From: Pseudoalteromonas piratica
GTDB lineage: Bacteria > Pseudomonadota > Gammaproteobacteria > Enterobacterales > Alteromonadaceae
DNA: 64,000 nt
Assembly (NCBI RefSeq): GCF_000788395.1
Contig: NZ_CP009889.1
Location: 620,001-684,000, forward strand
Direction of reading: 5' to 3'
Part shown: positions 1 through 8,708 of the stretch, in pieces
How positions within the stretch are numbered: the stretch's first letter is position 1
Layout of the letters: the number at the start of each line of letters is the position of its first letter
The notes under the pieces: model-generated
Databases searched by the model: none
What the model was told of the DNA's origin: nothing
Seen by the model: the letters and a program-made list of their open reading frames with translations, nothing else
Program-made: the position numbers and the translations under genes

Positions 1-932
1 GGTTTCAAGATGTGTTTGCACAGCAACAAGCTGCTTTAGCGACAAAAATAGAGAATCAAAAAGCCGAACACAAAAAGGTGCAAAAAGTAGTTCAACAAAG
101 CTTGGAACGCGCAGCACAGCGCGCTGCTAAAGGAAAGAAAATACGTGCCAAAGGCAGCCAACCTAAAATGCTGTTGGACGCCAAAAAAAATGCTGCGGAT
201 AAAACTAAAAGCAGACTGGCTGCTATGCAAGACAATCGATTGAAAAACATTAAAGAAACGCTGTCCAATCTTGAGAATCAACAAAGTGTTACAAAGGCAC
301 AGCATATTTATCTTAATTCATCAGAATTAAATAAAGATTATACGTTACTAACGGTGAAAGACTGGCAGTGCAAATATGTTAACGGGCCTTGTGTTTCGTT
401 CACAGTAAAGCAGATGAGTCGAATTTGGTTAAAAGGTAGCAACGGCACGGGCAAATCAACATTATTAAATGCACTTAGGGCGTCACGGTCTGATTCACCA
501 AATGTTACCTATAAAAATTGTGAAATTACTTATCTCGATCAGCATTACAGTTGGCTAGATAACTTCAGCTCGAGTTTAGATGCATTAATGACAATCTCAG
601 ATAGCTTGAGTCTTCAACAAGCACGAACCTTACTTGCTGGAATTGGTTTTAAAGGCGATACAGTATTTACAAATACATCCTACTTGAGCGGTGGTGAGAG
701 AATGAAGGTGGCAATGTTGTGTACAAGCTATGCCAAAAGCAATGCACTTTTGCTGCTTGATGAACCCGATAACCACTTAGATTTAGATTCAAAAGTCCAA
801 CTTGCTAACGCTTTATCACAATATAAAGGTGCCTTTATCCTTGTCAGTCATGATAGTGATTTTGTTAATGCAGTGGATATCAATACGGTTGTGGATATAA
901 ATTTAATTGAGCCTATTGTAGTAACTAAATAA
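1..932 (+). CDS. ABC-F family ATPase, C-terminal part (5' end outside window)
   Basis: The reading frame is open from the first bases (first full codon at 3), so the gene starts upstream. The visible part begins with a Lys/Arg/Gln-rich helical stretch typical of the linker between the two ATPase domains of ABC-F proteins. One complete nucleotide-binding domain follows: Walker A GSNGTGKST, signature LSGGERMKVA, Walker B LLLLDEPDNHLD and switch LVSHD. There are no membrane segments, which is the ABC-F hallmark; members act on ribosomes or in stress and antibiotic responses. Which ABC-F subfamily it belongs to cannot be told from half a protein. Confidence 0.9.
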   Translation, partial: FQDVFAQQQAALATKIENQKAEHKKVQKVVQQSLERAAQRAAKGKKIRAKGSQPKMLLDAKKNAADKTKSRLAAMQDNRLKNIKETLSNLENQQSVTKAQHIYLNSSELNKDYTLLTVKDWQCKYVNGPCVSFTVKQMSRIWLKGSNGTGKSTLLNALRASRSDSPNVTYKNCEITYLDQHYSWLDNFSSSLDALMTISDSLSLQQARTLLAGIGFKGDTVFTNTSYLSGGERMKVAMLCTSYAKSNALLLLDEPDNHLDLDSKVQLANALSQYKGAFILVSHDSDFVNAVDINTVVDINLIEPIVVTK

Positions 933-967
933 AGGTGTAGAGTCAATATTGTGGCTATTACATTCTA

Positions 968-1258
968 TTGTCGTTAAGTGATATTTTGGCTGTATTCAGC
1001 GCGTTCTTGGCTGTGCTTATTGCAATAGAAATTTTTATTAATATTGTTATGTACCTAAGGGATGACGTAATTCATATCAATTTAGTTATTGCCACTACGT
1101 TAATGGCAATCGCTCGTAAGGTTATTTTATTGGACTTTTCAAAATTAGCCCCTGAATACATCTGGATCACGGCAGGTTTAGTGTTAGCATTAGGCTTAAC
1201 TTACTGGCTAGTTGCAGTGAAAGAAAAGGAAAGGAAAAAAGTGAACTCAGAGCAATGA
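968..1258 (+). CDS. PsiE-family small membrane protein, possibly lacking its N-terminus
   Basis: A 96-residue protein with about three hydrophobic segments (roughly residues 5-28, 37-50 and 62-83) and a Lys/Glu-rich tail. The segment IARKVILLDFSKLAPEYIW resembles the conserved core of PsiE-family (phosphate-starvation-inducible) membrane proteins. Members I know are about 130-160 residues, so an N-terminal membrane hairpin seems absent. The frame is open only from 941 and holds no ATG before the TTG at 968. It may be a short member, have an unusual start, or be a 5'-truncated remnant left 35 nt after the ABC-F gene. Function is not established. Confidence 0.6.
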   Translation: MSLSDILAVFSAFLAVLIAIEIFINIVMYLRDDVIHINLVIATTLMAIARKVILLDFSKLAPEYIWITAGLVLALGLTYWLVAVKEKERKKVNSEQ

Positions 1259-1301
1259 TGACATCCCATTTGGTTAAGGCTTCAATTGAAAGAGGTTTAA
1301 A

Positions 1302-1793
1302 TTGCTTAAATTAAGAGACCTTGCTTTGCAGGATAAAGACGCATTGGTCAATTATTTGAATGATGTGTCAGTTACACAGTTTTTATCCAGTAATATTCCG
1401 ACAACTTACACCCTTGATGATGCTATTTGGTTTATTACAAAAGGCAGCAATAACAATGCAATAGTTAAAGCAATAGAGCATAAAGGCGTAATCTGTGGCG
1501 TCATTGGTGTGTATTTAAAAGAAGGTGAATATGCACATTGTGCCGAAATTGGATATTGGTTAGGCAAGCAATTTTGGCAACAGGGCATTGCAACGGACGC
1601 GGTTATGTTATTTGTGAAGCAGGTATTTAATAGCACTGAGATTATTCGCATTTATAACCCTGTAACAGAGGCAAATTATGCGTCAATTCGTGTTATGGAA
1701 AAAGCGGGCTTTGTTTTGGAAGGGATTTTAAAGCAGTCTGTTAAACATAAAGGACAGTATTTTGACGAACATCTTTATGCCATAACAAAATAG
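1302..1793 (+). CDS. GNAT N-acetyltransferase, RimJ/RimL type
   Basis: A 163-residue protein that transfers acetyl from acetyl-CoA to an amine; the substrate is unknown. The fold motifs run in order: an N-terminal LKLRDLALQDKDAL, the segment AEIGYWLGKQFWQQGIATDAV (motif A, binding the CoA pyrophosphate) and a C-terminal ASIRVMEKAGFVLEG. This is the layout of the RimJ/RimL subgroup, which acetylates ribosomal protein N-termini or small amines. The start is TTG, chosen because AGAGG lies about six bases upstream and the protein then begins as relatives do. A hairpin follows the stop. Confidence 0.85.
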   Translation: MLKLRDLALQDKDALVNYLNDVSVTQFLSSNIPTTYTLDDAIWFITKGSNNNAIVKAIEHKGVICGVIGVYLKEGEYAHCAEIGYWLGKQFWQQGIATDAVMLFVKQVFNSTEIIRIYNPVTEANYASIRVMEKAGFVLEGILKQSVKHKGQYFDEHLYAITK

Positions 1794-1801
1794 TCAGTAG
1801 A

Positions 1802-1831
1802 AAGTAGGTGATAGCAATTTATCACCTACTT
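1802..1831. terminator. Bidirectional terminator-like hairpin between convergent GNAT genes
   Basis: A 12-bp perfect stem (AAGTAGGTGATA with TATCACCTACTT) around a six-base loop lies between the stops of two convergent genes. T-tracts on either side are short, so it may work weakly in both directions. Confidence 0.65.
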
Positions 1832-1838
1832 AATTTGG

Positions 1839-2327
1839 CTATGCTTTGCCGTTTTCAGCAAATTTTAAAAGGGTGTCACCACTCATACGATAACCAATCC
1901 ATTCATGTTGTGGCTCAGCCCCCAATGACTCATAAAACTCACGTGAAGGTGTATTCCAATCTAAGCAACTCCATTCAAAGCGGCCACAGCCTTTTTCAAC
2001 AGCTATTTGAGCTAAATGTTGTAACAGCGCGATGCCTGCACCTTTTCCGCGGTGTTCTGGTGATACATATAAATCTTCCAGATAAAGACCAGGTTTGGCA
2101 AGCCAAGTCGAATAGTTGTAAAAGAATACTGAAAAACCAATAGCTTGGCCGTCTAATTCACAGATTAAACCATAAACTCCCGAGTGCTCAGCAAACATAG
2201 ATTGTTTTATTGTTTCAGGCGTTGCGAGTACTTCGTGCTCAGCCTTCTCATATATTGCGAGTTCTTTAATAAAATACAAAATAGTATCAATGTCGTTTAG
2301 GGTTGCTGGGCGAATTGTTAAGCTCAT
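1839..2327 (-). CDS. GNAT N-acetyltransferase, diamine/spermidine acetyltransferase-like
   Basis: A 162-residue single-domain acetyltransferase. It starts IRPATLNDIDTILYFIKELA and carries LYVSPEHRGKGAGIALLQHL (acetyl-CoA motif A) and FEWSCLDWNTPSREFYESLG (motif B). Those segments, together with YEKAEHEV near residue 30, match the small-molecule amine acetyltransferase group that includes SAT-like enzymes, so a polyamine or thialysine-type substrate is plausible but not shown. It is a single-gene unit, convergent with the other GNAT gene and divergent from the LysR gene. Confidence 0.85.
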   Translation of the reverse strand: MSLTIRPATLNDIDTILYFIKELAIYEKAEHEVLATPETIKQSMFAEHSGVYGLICELDGQAIGFSVFFYNYSTWLAKPGLYLEDLYVSPEHRGKGAGIALLQHLAQIAVEKGCGRFEWSCLDWNTPSREFYESLGAEPQHEWIGYRMSGDTLLKFAENGKA

Positions 2328-2426
2328 TGAAACCTCATCGTTTAAAAGTTTTTGCTAGTTTATGATTAACTCATTAATGAAGCCAGTGCATAATAATCAT
2401 AAATATATGAAATTTGATCATATCTT

Positions 2427-3338
2427 ATGGATATAAAACAGTTTGATCTTAATTTACTTACTTTATTTCATAAACTTTACATAACGGGCTCGGTTAGCCA
2501 AGCCGCAGATGAAATGTGTATCAGTCAGTCTGCATTTAGTCACGCTTTAGCACGTTTAAGAAAAAGTCTGAACGACCCGCTTTTTATTCGTGAAAACAAT
2601 TATATGAAGCCCACTGAGCGCGCGCATTTATTAGCCCTCTATACTGAGAAAGCGCTACCGCTTATTGAACAAGGTCTCAGCAGTGTTACGCCATTTGAAC
2701 CGTCAACCAGCGAAAAAACGTTTCGTATTGCTGCAACTGACTTTTCAGAATTTTGTTTACTACCTAAATTAACAAAGCACTTAGCAACCGTTGCACCTAA
2801 GGTAAGATTACAAGTCCTACCTGCAAGTCCATTGCCTGTTAAACAACAATTATCTCACGGTGATTTGGATTTTGTACTTGGTTTTCAACATCAAGATAGT
2901 GCAATGGAAGGCGTTAGGCACTTAACTTGGTTAAGTGATGAGTATGTAACGTTAGCGTGTAAACATAATACAAAAGTTCAGCATCAAATTACGCTGGAAC
3001 AGTTTTTAGCACATAAGCATATTTTGATTGCGCCTTGGGGTGAAAATACTGGTGTGGTTGACCATGCACTAGCTAGCTTAGACTTGACTCGTGAAATTGG
3101 TTGTCAGCAAGCAAGTGTGTTGGTTGCACCCTATCTATTACCCAACAGCGAATATGTACTCACCATGCCTAAACGCATAGCAAGCTTAGTAGCTGATAAG
3201 TTGCAATTACAAGTGCTTAAGCCACCAATTCATATTCCAAACTACCATTTACAATTGTATTGGCATTTATCGAAATCAAATAATGCAGCAATTAACTGGT
3301 TTGTTGGTGAAGTTGAAAAGTTATTTCTTGAATCGTGA
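2427..3338 (+). CDS. LysR-family transcriptional regulator
   Basis: A 303-residue protein of normal family length. The N-terminal winged helix-turn-helix covers about residues 5-65 (TGSVSQAADEMCISQSAFSHAL), followed by a linker helix and a periplasmic-binding-type effector domain (about 90-300). Nothing visible identifies the ligand. The start ATG gives the canonical MDIKQFDLNLLTLF opening. Its target could be the divergent GNAT gene, about 100 bases away, which is the usual arrangement for LysR regulators; that is inference. Confidence 0.9.
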   Translation: MDIKQFDLNLLTLFHKLYITGSVSQAADEMCISQSAFSHALARLRKSLNDPLFIRENNYMKPTERAHLLALYTEKALPLIEQGLSSVTPFEPSTSEKTFRIAATDFSEFCLLPKLTKHLATVAPKVRLQVLPASPLPVKQQLSHGDLDFVLGFQHQDSAMEGVRHLTWLSDEYVTLACKHNTKVQHQITLEQFLAHKHILIAPWGENTGVVDHALASLDLTREIGCQQASVLVAPYLLPNSEYVLTMPKRIASLVADKLQLQVLKPPIHIPNYHLQLYWHLSKSNNAAINWFVGEVEKLFLES

Positions 3339-3486
3339 TGGAATAGCAATTCACTTAAGTAGCTGATCATCCAAGCGAACTAAATATTTTGCTAGCAGCG
3401 TTAGAATTTATCAATGTTGAGCAACTACATAAGAAAAATTCCGCCTTGTTACCATTTCATTTATCGGTAACAGATTTGGTATTAGC

Positions 3487-3517
3487 TAAAAATGCCAGTC
3501 AGGGTTACTGACTGGCA
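3487..3517 (-). terminator. Rho-independent terminator of the RND efflux operon
   Basis: Read on the minus strand, a 10-bp stem (TGCCAGTCAG with CTGACTGGCA, five-base loop) is followed by TTTTT, just past the pump gene stop. Confidence 0.85.
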
Positions 3518-3523
3518 GATAAA

Positions 3524-6500
3524 TTAAAGGTTAGTTTGAAATTGCGTGTGCGTTAATGCTTCTTCTGATTCCATTTCACCACGATGGTCTTTTGCCAACT
3601 TTTCATAAAGTAACGGCAACACTATTAAAGTGAAGAAAGTACCAATCAGCATGCCTGCCACTAAAATAATACCAATGCTATTTCGCGCTTCGGCGCCAGC
3701 ACCCGTAACTAAAACAAGCGGGAAGTGGCCTAAAACAGTCGCACCTGTTGTCATCAATATCGGGCGTAAACGGGTTGCAGCCGCACCTTTAACCGCATCC
3801 AGTTTAGATTTACCTTCAAGCTGTAAGTGATTTGCAAATTCAACAATAAGAATGCCGTTTTTAGCAATGAGGCCAATTAAGGTAATAAGTCCTATTTGGC
3901 TGTAGATATTCACTGTTGTCAGCGATAAAAATGGCAACATTAAGGCACCAGCTAGTGCCAATGGTGCACAGCCTAAAAGCACCACAAGCGGATCGCGGAA
4001 ACTATTAAATTGAATTGTTAGTAAGAAGTAAACCACTATCATTGATACTAACAGTACCCCAACCATGGTATTACCTTCTTTGCGCAGTTGACGTGATTCA
4101 CCCGCATAATCAATGGAATAATGCTTAGGTAAAACCTCAGCTGCAATTTGCTCAATAGTACTTAATCCCTGCTCTTTGGTAATGTGTGGTAATACCCCAG
4201 CTAAAATTCTAAATGAGCTTTGCTGGTTAAATGACCCCAATACACGCGGGCTTGTAAACGTTCGCAAGCTAGCAAATGAAGACACAGGGATCAGTTCGCC
4301 ACTGCCTGTACGGATTTTCATATCGAGTATATTTTCAGGATTATAACGTTCGTTATCGCCAACAATTGGAATAACACGATACGCTTTACCATCTTTGTTG
4401 AAGTAATTCACAAAGTTGTTCGACATTAAAATACTCAGTTGATCATTCACGGACTGCAGGTTAAGGCCTAAATCTGCGATTAACTCTCGGTCAATTTCAA
4501 GTTCAGCCTGAGGCAAATCAATTTTTAAATCTGTGTTTACAAATAAGAAGCTACCACTTTCATTGGCTTTGGCGATGATTTTATCAGCGTATTCTTTCAT
4601 CACTTCAGGCTTATCATTGGCACGTAATACAACTTCTACATCAAACTGTCCTGCTGTAGGCAAGGATGCTGGCAGAATAGGGAACAGGCTTAACCCCGTG
4701 ACACTGCCGAGTCTACCGTAAAGGTCAAACAGCAAGTTGTGTACTGAGTTTTCACGTTCTTCATAGGGGGCTAGTTCAACACCACCAAACCCCGCTGCGG
4801 CAGTAATAATTTGCCAGGTAAACTTACCGCCCTCTGTGGCATTCATTACTTCGGCTGTATCGTTCATTTTGCTAGACGTATAGGCCTGCGATGATTCAGG
4901 TGGTGCCTCAACAACTACCTGAATACTGCTTTGGTCTTCGGTTGGTGCCAGTTCTTTTTGAGACAATAAGTAAAATGGGCCAGACAAAATCGAGAAAATG
5001 ATAGCAACCATGAATATTTGAGGACGCCAGCTAAATAAGGTTTCGAGCGAATTTAAATAAAAGCTCTGTAGTTTATCGAAATAGCTGTTTACTACTTTCG
5101 TCAGCTTTCCTTCTTTGCCACCTTCAGCATTGACCCACGCACTCATAATTGGTGATAGGGTTACTGCAACAACACCTGAAATTAATACTGCAATCGCCAA
5201 GGTAAACGCGAATTCACGAAACAAAAATCCAGTTAAACCGGTTAAGAATCCAATCGGTGCATACACTGCGGCTAAGGTAAGTGTCATTGCAATAACAGGC
5301 ACTAATAACTGACGTGAACTGATAAGAGCTGCTTGCCAACGAGGTCGGCCCTCTCGCATATGACGGGCGACGTTTTCAACAACCACAATCGCGTCATCAA
5401 CAACCAGGCCTACCGATAATACAATCGCTAAAATAGTAAGTAAGTTTAAAGAAAAGCCCATCATATAAATAACGGCAATTGCGCCTAATATTGAAATGGG
5501 AATAGTGATAAGCGGCACCATCGCCGTTCTAAAAGAGCCCATCATGGCAAGCACAACAATGCCAACAAGTAACACTGTTTCACCAAGGGTGGTAAAAATC
5601 TCTTTGATAGAATCGCGCATATAGAGCGTGCCGTCATAACCAATTTCAATGTGCATACCATTAGGAAGTACATCATTGATTTGATCGAGTTTTGTATAAA
5701 GTGCATCGCCAATAACAATTTCATTTGCACCTGGCAAAGCCCACACAGCTAAAAACACCGTATCATGATCATCTAAGCGTGCCGTTACCATGCCCTCAGC
5801 TTCGCCAATTTCAATGTTCGCGACAGAGCCTAAACGTAGTTGAATTCCTTCACTTTCTTTGATTACTAAATTTTCAAAGTCTGCCACGCTTTTCAATGAT
5901 GTATTGGCCATTAAGTCAATGCGTTGGCGATTATTTTCGCTGTAACCTAAGGTTGCAATCGTATTGTTTGCCTGCAGCGCTTGAAATACATCTACGGCAC
6001 TTACGTTATAAACTGCTAGTTTGTCAGTATCTAACCAAATTCGCATTGCAGGGTCGCGGCCACCTTCAAGCGTTACTTTTTGAACCCCAGGAATATCGCT
6101 CATTTGTGGCACAATATTACGGGTTAAATAATCACTGACTTCACTTCGTGGCAGGTCTTGTGATTGTACGTCCAGGTAAAAAACAGCATACGGACTATCA
6201 GCACGGACAATTTGAATTGATGGATCTTCCGCGCCAGTGGGTAACTCAAACTTAATTTGATTCAGTTTAGTGGTAAGCTCAGCTAGTGCATCCGTGGTGT
6301 TATGATTAAGCTCAAGCCAAGCAGTTACTTTACTGAGGCCTGCGGTTGTAATGGAATCAACGTAATCCACCCCTGGTACTGTAGAGGTGACCCGTTCTAT
6401 TGGCTCTGTAACATACCCTTTAACAACATCTGCTGAAGCACCGGTGTATACGGTGTTGATGACAAGCGATGCACTTTCAATTTTAGGGTATTGTTGCACC

Positions 6501-6622
6501 GAGATTTTTTGCGCTGCGTTAATGCCGGCTAATACAATGAGTACAGAAAGCACAATTGCAAGCACCGGTCGGTTAACGAATATATCCATAAAGGATGGTT
6601 TGTTTTCGTGTAATGCACTCAT
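3524..6622 (-). CDS. RND (HAE1/AcrB-type) multidrug efflux pump, inner-membrane subunit
   Basis: A 1032-residue proton-driven exporter of typical RND length, expected to form a trimer in the inner membrane with the adjacent membrane fusion protein and an outer-membrane channel. The first membrane helix follows FVNRPVLAIVLSVLIVLAG. Two large periplasmic loops alternate with two groups of helices. The proton-relay acidic pair lies in GLVVDDAIVVVENV (about residue 405), and the second half has the conserved AKNGILIVEFAN. The start overlaps the membrane fusion gene stop as TAATG, behind a GGAGG ribosome site. No outer-membrane channel gene is present, so it presumably uses a shared TolC-like protein. 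Substrates cannot be predicted. Confidence 0.95.
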   Translation of the reverse strand: MSALHENKPSFMDIFVNRPVLAIVLSVLIVLAGINAAQKISVQQYPKIESASLVINTVYTGASADVVKGYVTEPIERVTSTVPGVDYVDSITTAGLSKVTAWLELNHNTTDALAELTTKLNQIKFELPTGAEDPSIQIVRADSPYAVFYLDVQSQDLPRSEVSDYLTRNIVPQMSDIPGVQKVTLEGGRDPAMRIWLDTDKLAVYNVSAVDVFQALQANNTIATLGYSENNRQRIDLMANTSLKSVADFENLVIKESEGIQLRLGSVANIEIGEAEGMVTARLDDHDTVFLAVWALPGANEIVIGDALYTKLDQINDVLPNGMHIEIGYDGTLYMRDSIKEIFTTLGETVLLVGIVVLAMMGSFRTAMVPLITIPISILGAIAVIYMMGFSLNLLTILAIVLSVGLVVDDAIVVVENVARHMREGRPRWQAALISSRQLLVPVIAMTLTLAAVYAPIGFLTGLTGFLFREFAFTLAIAVLISGVVAVTLSPIMSAWVNAEGGKEGKLTKVVNSYFDKLQSFYLNSLETLFSWRPQIFMVAIIFSILSGPFYLLSQKELAPTEDQSSIQVVVEAPPESSQAYTSSKMNDTAEVMNATEGGKFTWQIITAAAGFGGVELAPYEERENSVHNLLFDLYGRLGSVTGLSLFPILPASLPTAGQFDVEVVLRANDKPEVMKEYADKIIAKANESGSFLFVNTDLKIDLPQAELEIDRELIADLGLNLQSVNDQLSILMSNNFVNYFNKDGKAYRVIPIVGDNERYNPENILDMKIRTGSGELIPVSSFASLRTFTSPRVLGSFNQQSSFRILAGVLPHITKEQGLSTIEQIAAEVLPKHYSIDYAGESRQLRKEGNTMVGVLLVSMIVVYFLLTIQFNSFRDPLVVLLGCAPLALAGALMLPFLSLTTVNIYSQIGLITLIGLIAKNGILIVEFANHLQLEGKSKLDAVKGAAATRLRPILMTTGATVLGHFPLVLVTGAGAEARNSIGIILVAGMLIGTFFTLIVLPLLYEKLAKDHRGEMESEEALTHTQFQTNL

Positions 6623-7731
6623 TACAAACCTCCAGTGTTTGCGCTATCTTGTGCCGTTTCTGTTGTGTACACCAGTAGATTTTCTTTCAACTTAAAAGCA
6701 CCTTCACTTGCAATAAATTCACCTGCATTTAAACCACTTAAAATTAATTGTTGATCTTCACTTTTATCACCTAGCACAACTTTAATGGGTTTAGCGCGCC
6801 AATTTTGTTGCTCATCTTTTTCAAGCTTATAAACAAAATCACCAAAGTGATTACGCGTTACTGCATTGGTCGGAACCGATACTGCGCTGAGGACTTCAAT
6901 TGGCACAAATACACTGACGATTTGATTGTGATTTAAATGATTATTGGTATTGTTTAATTCAGCACGGTAACTCTGTTGGCGTGAGTTAATATCGATATTT
7001 GGTGCAATCGCAATGATTTGGGCACTCAGTGTTTCCGAGTGGTTTGTTTGTTTTATCAGTGAAATTTCAACAGAATCACCAATATTTAAACGCGGCAATG
7101 TCTGTGGCACTGAAAAATCAACCCAAATTTTGTTGTCTAAGCCTACCAAGGTTGCAATCTGACTGTTAGCATCAAGTAGTTGACCCACTTGATATTGATT
7201 TAAACCAATGCGGCCTGCAAACGGGGCTTTAATGGTTTTTTTATTGATGATTGACGATAAGTTTGCGACTTCCGCGTTTGCAACACTGACATTCGCATCA
7301 GCTTTATCAACTTCGTCTTGGCTAATACGTTTTTGCGCTAATAATTTTTCAACACGCACAAGCGTTGACTCAGCAAGCTTAAGGCGGGCCTTGGCAGCAC
7401 TCAGATTTGCCTGCTCAATACTGGTATCGAGTTTTATCAATAACTGATCTTTTTCAACAACATCACCGGGTTTGAATCCAATTTGCGTGATGGTACCGGC
7501 ATATTCGTTGCTAATAGTTAACACACTTGGCGCTTGTAGCTGACCGACAACTTTTACAGTTTTGATATGATCAACCGCTTGCGCATAAGTACTTTTCACA
7601 CTTGCCGAAGGTTCGGGAAAGGATTCTGCAAAAGCTATCATTGCTTGAATCTGACTAAACTTAGCAAAGCCTAGTCCTGAGACAACAACAAGTATAAGGA
7701 TAATGGCTGCGAGCCAGCGTTTAATTTTCAT
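6622..7731 (-). CDS. RND efflux membrane fusion (periplasmic adaptor) protein
   Basis: A 369-residue adaptor that bridges the pump to the outer-membrane channel. It has an N-terminal signal/anchor helix (about residues 7-25), then a biotinyl-lipoyl half-motif (GTITQIGFKPGDVVEKDQLL), an alpha-hairpin (about 105-165), the second lipoyl half (IKAPFAGRIGLNQYQVGQLL) and beta-barrel and membrane-proximal domains. No lipobox is seen, so it is held by the uncleaved helix. GGAGA lies upstream of the ATG. It sits 21 bases after the TetR gene and overlaps the pump by one base, so all three form one operon. Confidence 0.93.
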   Translation of the reverse strand: MKIKRWLAAIILILVVVSGLGFAKFSQIQAMIAFAESFPEPSASVKSTYAQAVDHIKTVKVVGQLQAPSVLTISNEYAGTITQIGFKPGDVVEKDQLLIKLDTSIEQANLSAAKARLKLAESTLVRVEKLLAQKRISQDEVDKADANVSVANAEVANLSSIINKKTIKAPFAGRIGLNQYQVGQLLDANSQIATLVGLDNKIWVDFSVPQTLPRLNIGDSVEISLIKQTNHSETLSAQIIAIAPNIDINSRQQSYRAELNNTNNHLNHNQIVSVFVPIEVLSAVSVPTNAVTRNHFGDFVYKLEKDEQQNWRAKPIKVVLGDKSEDQQLILSGLNAGEFIASEGAFKLKENLLVYTTETAQDSANTGGL

Positions 7732-7752
7732 ACTTTCTCCGTTTGTATTGCA

Positions 7753-8478
7753 TTAACGCAATGTTAATTTCTTTAATTCGTTTTCGATGGTGATAAGTGA
7801 GTCATCATCGATGGGTTTCTTCCATGGATAACTATTAAGCAAACGCACTGTGCTTCTAATAATAGGATGATTAAGCGGTAATGGCTCAAGCAATGAATCA
7901 GTGCCTTCGACAATTTCTTGTGTTTGTTTAACTCGTTGTACTTGTTCAAAGCCAACAGTAATCGCCCAGCCACTAATGAGTATTTCTTCAATAACCTCGC
8001 TTAGGTTAGGCACATTTTGCAATTCGCCTGCATTGATGCCATCAGACAGGGCTAATTTGAAGCCTTGCTCACAGCAGTTACAGGCGTCGATCATTTTTTC
8101 TGTCCAGCGACTAGAGGCGCGTTGAATAACTGCTTTATTGGTTGAATAAGATTGCAGCTCGTAATCGAACTCAAAACGTTGCATCGCTTTAGGGGATATT
8201 AAACAAACCGCGAGCATTTTTTCTGGCGTAGACAAAGGCAAGCTAAGTACACGTTGGAATACTTTTGATACGTGATCAAATGATTGATAGGCAAGGGCCA
8301 GCACAATATCTTCTTTACTTTGCACAAATTTATAAACAGATCCCATTGAAAGACCTGCCAAACGGGCGACCTTAGCCATAGTGAAATCGGTAACCGATGA
8401 CTCGTTAATACACTGTTCTGCGGCATTTAAAATCATTGTTTCCTGTTCTTGCAGGCTATATTTTGGTGCTGGTGCCAT
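7753..8478 (-). CDS. TetR-family repressor of the efflux operon
   Basis: A 241-residue regulator, slightly longer than average. The N-terminal helix-turn-helix (about residues 12-60) includes TDFTMAKVARLAGLSMGSVYKF; the rest is an alpha-helical ligand domain with several Cys (AMRF to CNCCEQ region). It is the first gene of the efflux operon and sits just downstream of a perfect 33-nt palindrome, so it most likely represses its own operon until a pump substrate binds. The ATG has AGAGG seven bases upstream. The ligand is unknown. Confidence 0.92.
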   Translation of the reverse strand: MAPAPKYSLQEQETMILNAAEQCINESSVTDFTMAKVARLAGLSMGSVYKFVQSKEDIVLALAYQSFDHVSKVFQRVLSLPLSTPEKMLAVCLISPKAMQRFEFDYELQSYSTNKAVIQRASSRWTEKMIDACNCCEQGFKLALSDGINAGELQNVPNLSEVIEEILISGWAITVGFEQVQRVKQTQEIVEGTDSLLEPLPLNHPIIRSTVRLLNSYPWKKPIDDDSLITIENELKKLTLR

Positions 8479-8506
8479 TGCTAAACCTCTTGCTTATTTT
8501 CTTTGG

Positions 8507-8539
8507 TAACGCCATTCGAATGATATTCGAATGGCGTTA
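8507..8539. promoter_or_regulatory. Palindromic operator for the TetR regulator
   Basis: A perfect inverted repeat with 15-base arms (TAACGCCATTCGAAT and its complement) around a GAT centre, about 30 bases upstream of the TetR start codon. Length, symmetry and position fit a TetR dimer (or dimer pair) site overlapping the operon promoter. Confidence 0.85.
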
Positions 8540-8661
8540 TTCTAATTCAGCTAAGGTTAATGTCAATGGAAAAATGAACGTTATTCACTCACTTTTATCG
8601 TTATTGTGCTAGTTGAAACGCGAGCGAACTGACAAAATAAGTGTTAGGGAAGACGAAGGAT

Positions 8662-8701
8662 TATAAAAATTTGCCACAACTTAAAAGGTGGGTTGTGGCA
8701 A
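8662..8701 (-). terminator. Terminator downstream of the TPR sensor kinase gene
   Basis: Read on the minus strand, the arms TTGCCACAAC and GTTGTGGCAA form a 10-bp stem with an 11-base loop, followed by ATTTTTA. No comparable structure is seen between here and the T3SS sctL gene upstream. Confidence 0.75.
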
Positions 8702-8708
8702 GTTAGGT

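Noticed and set aside
1808..2143. A 111-codon plus-strand open frame.
   Set aside because: It lies antisense to the second GNAT gene, begins in the terminator hairpin and has no plausible protein character.
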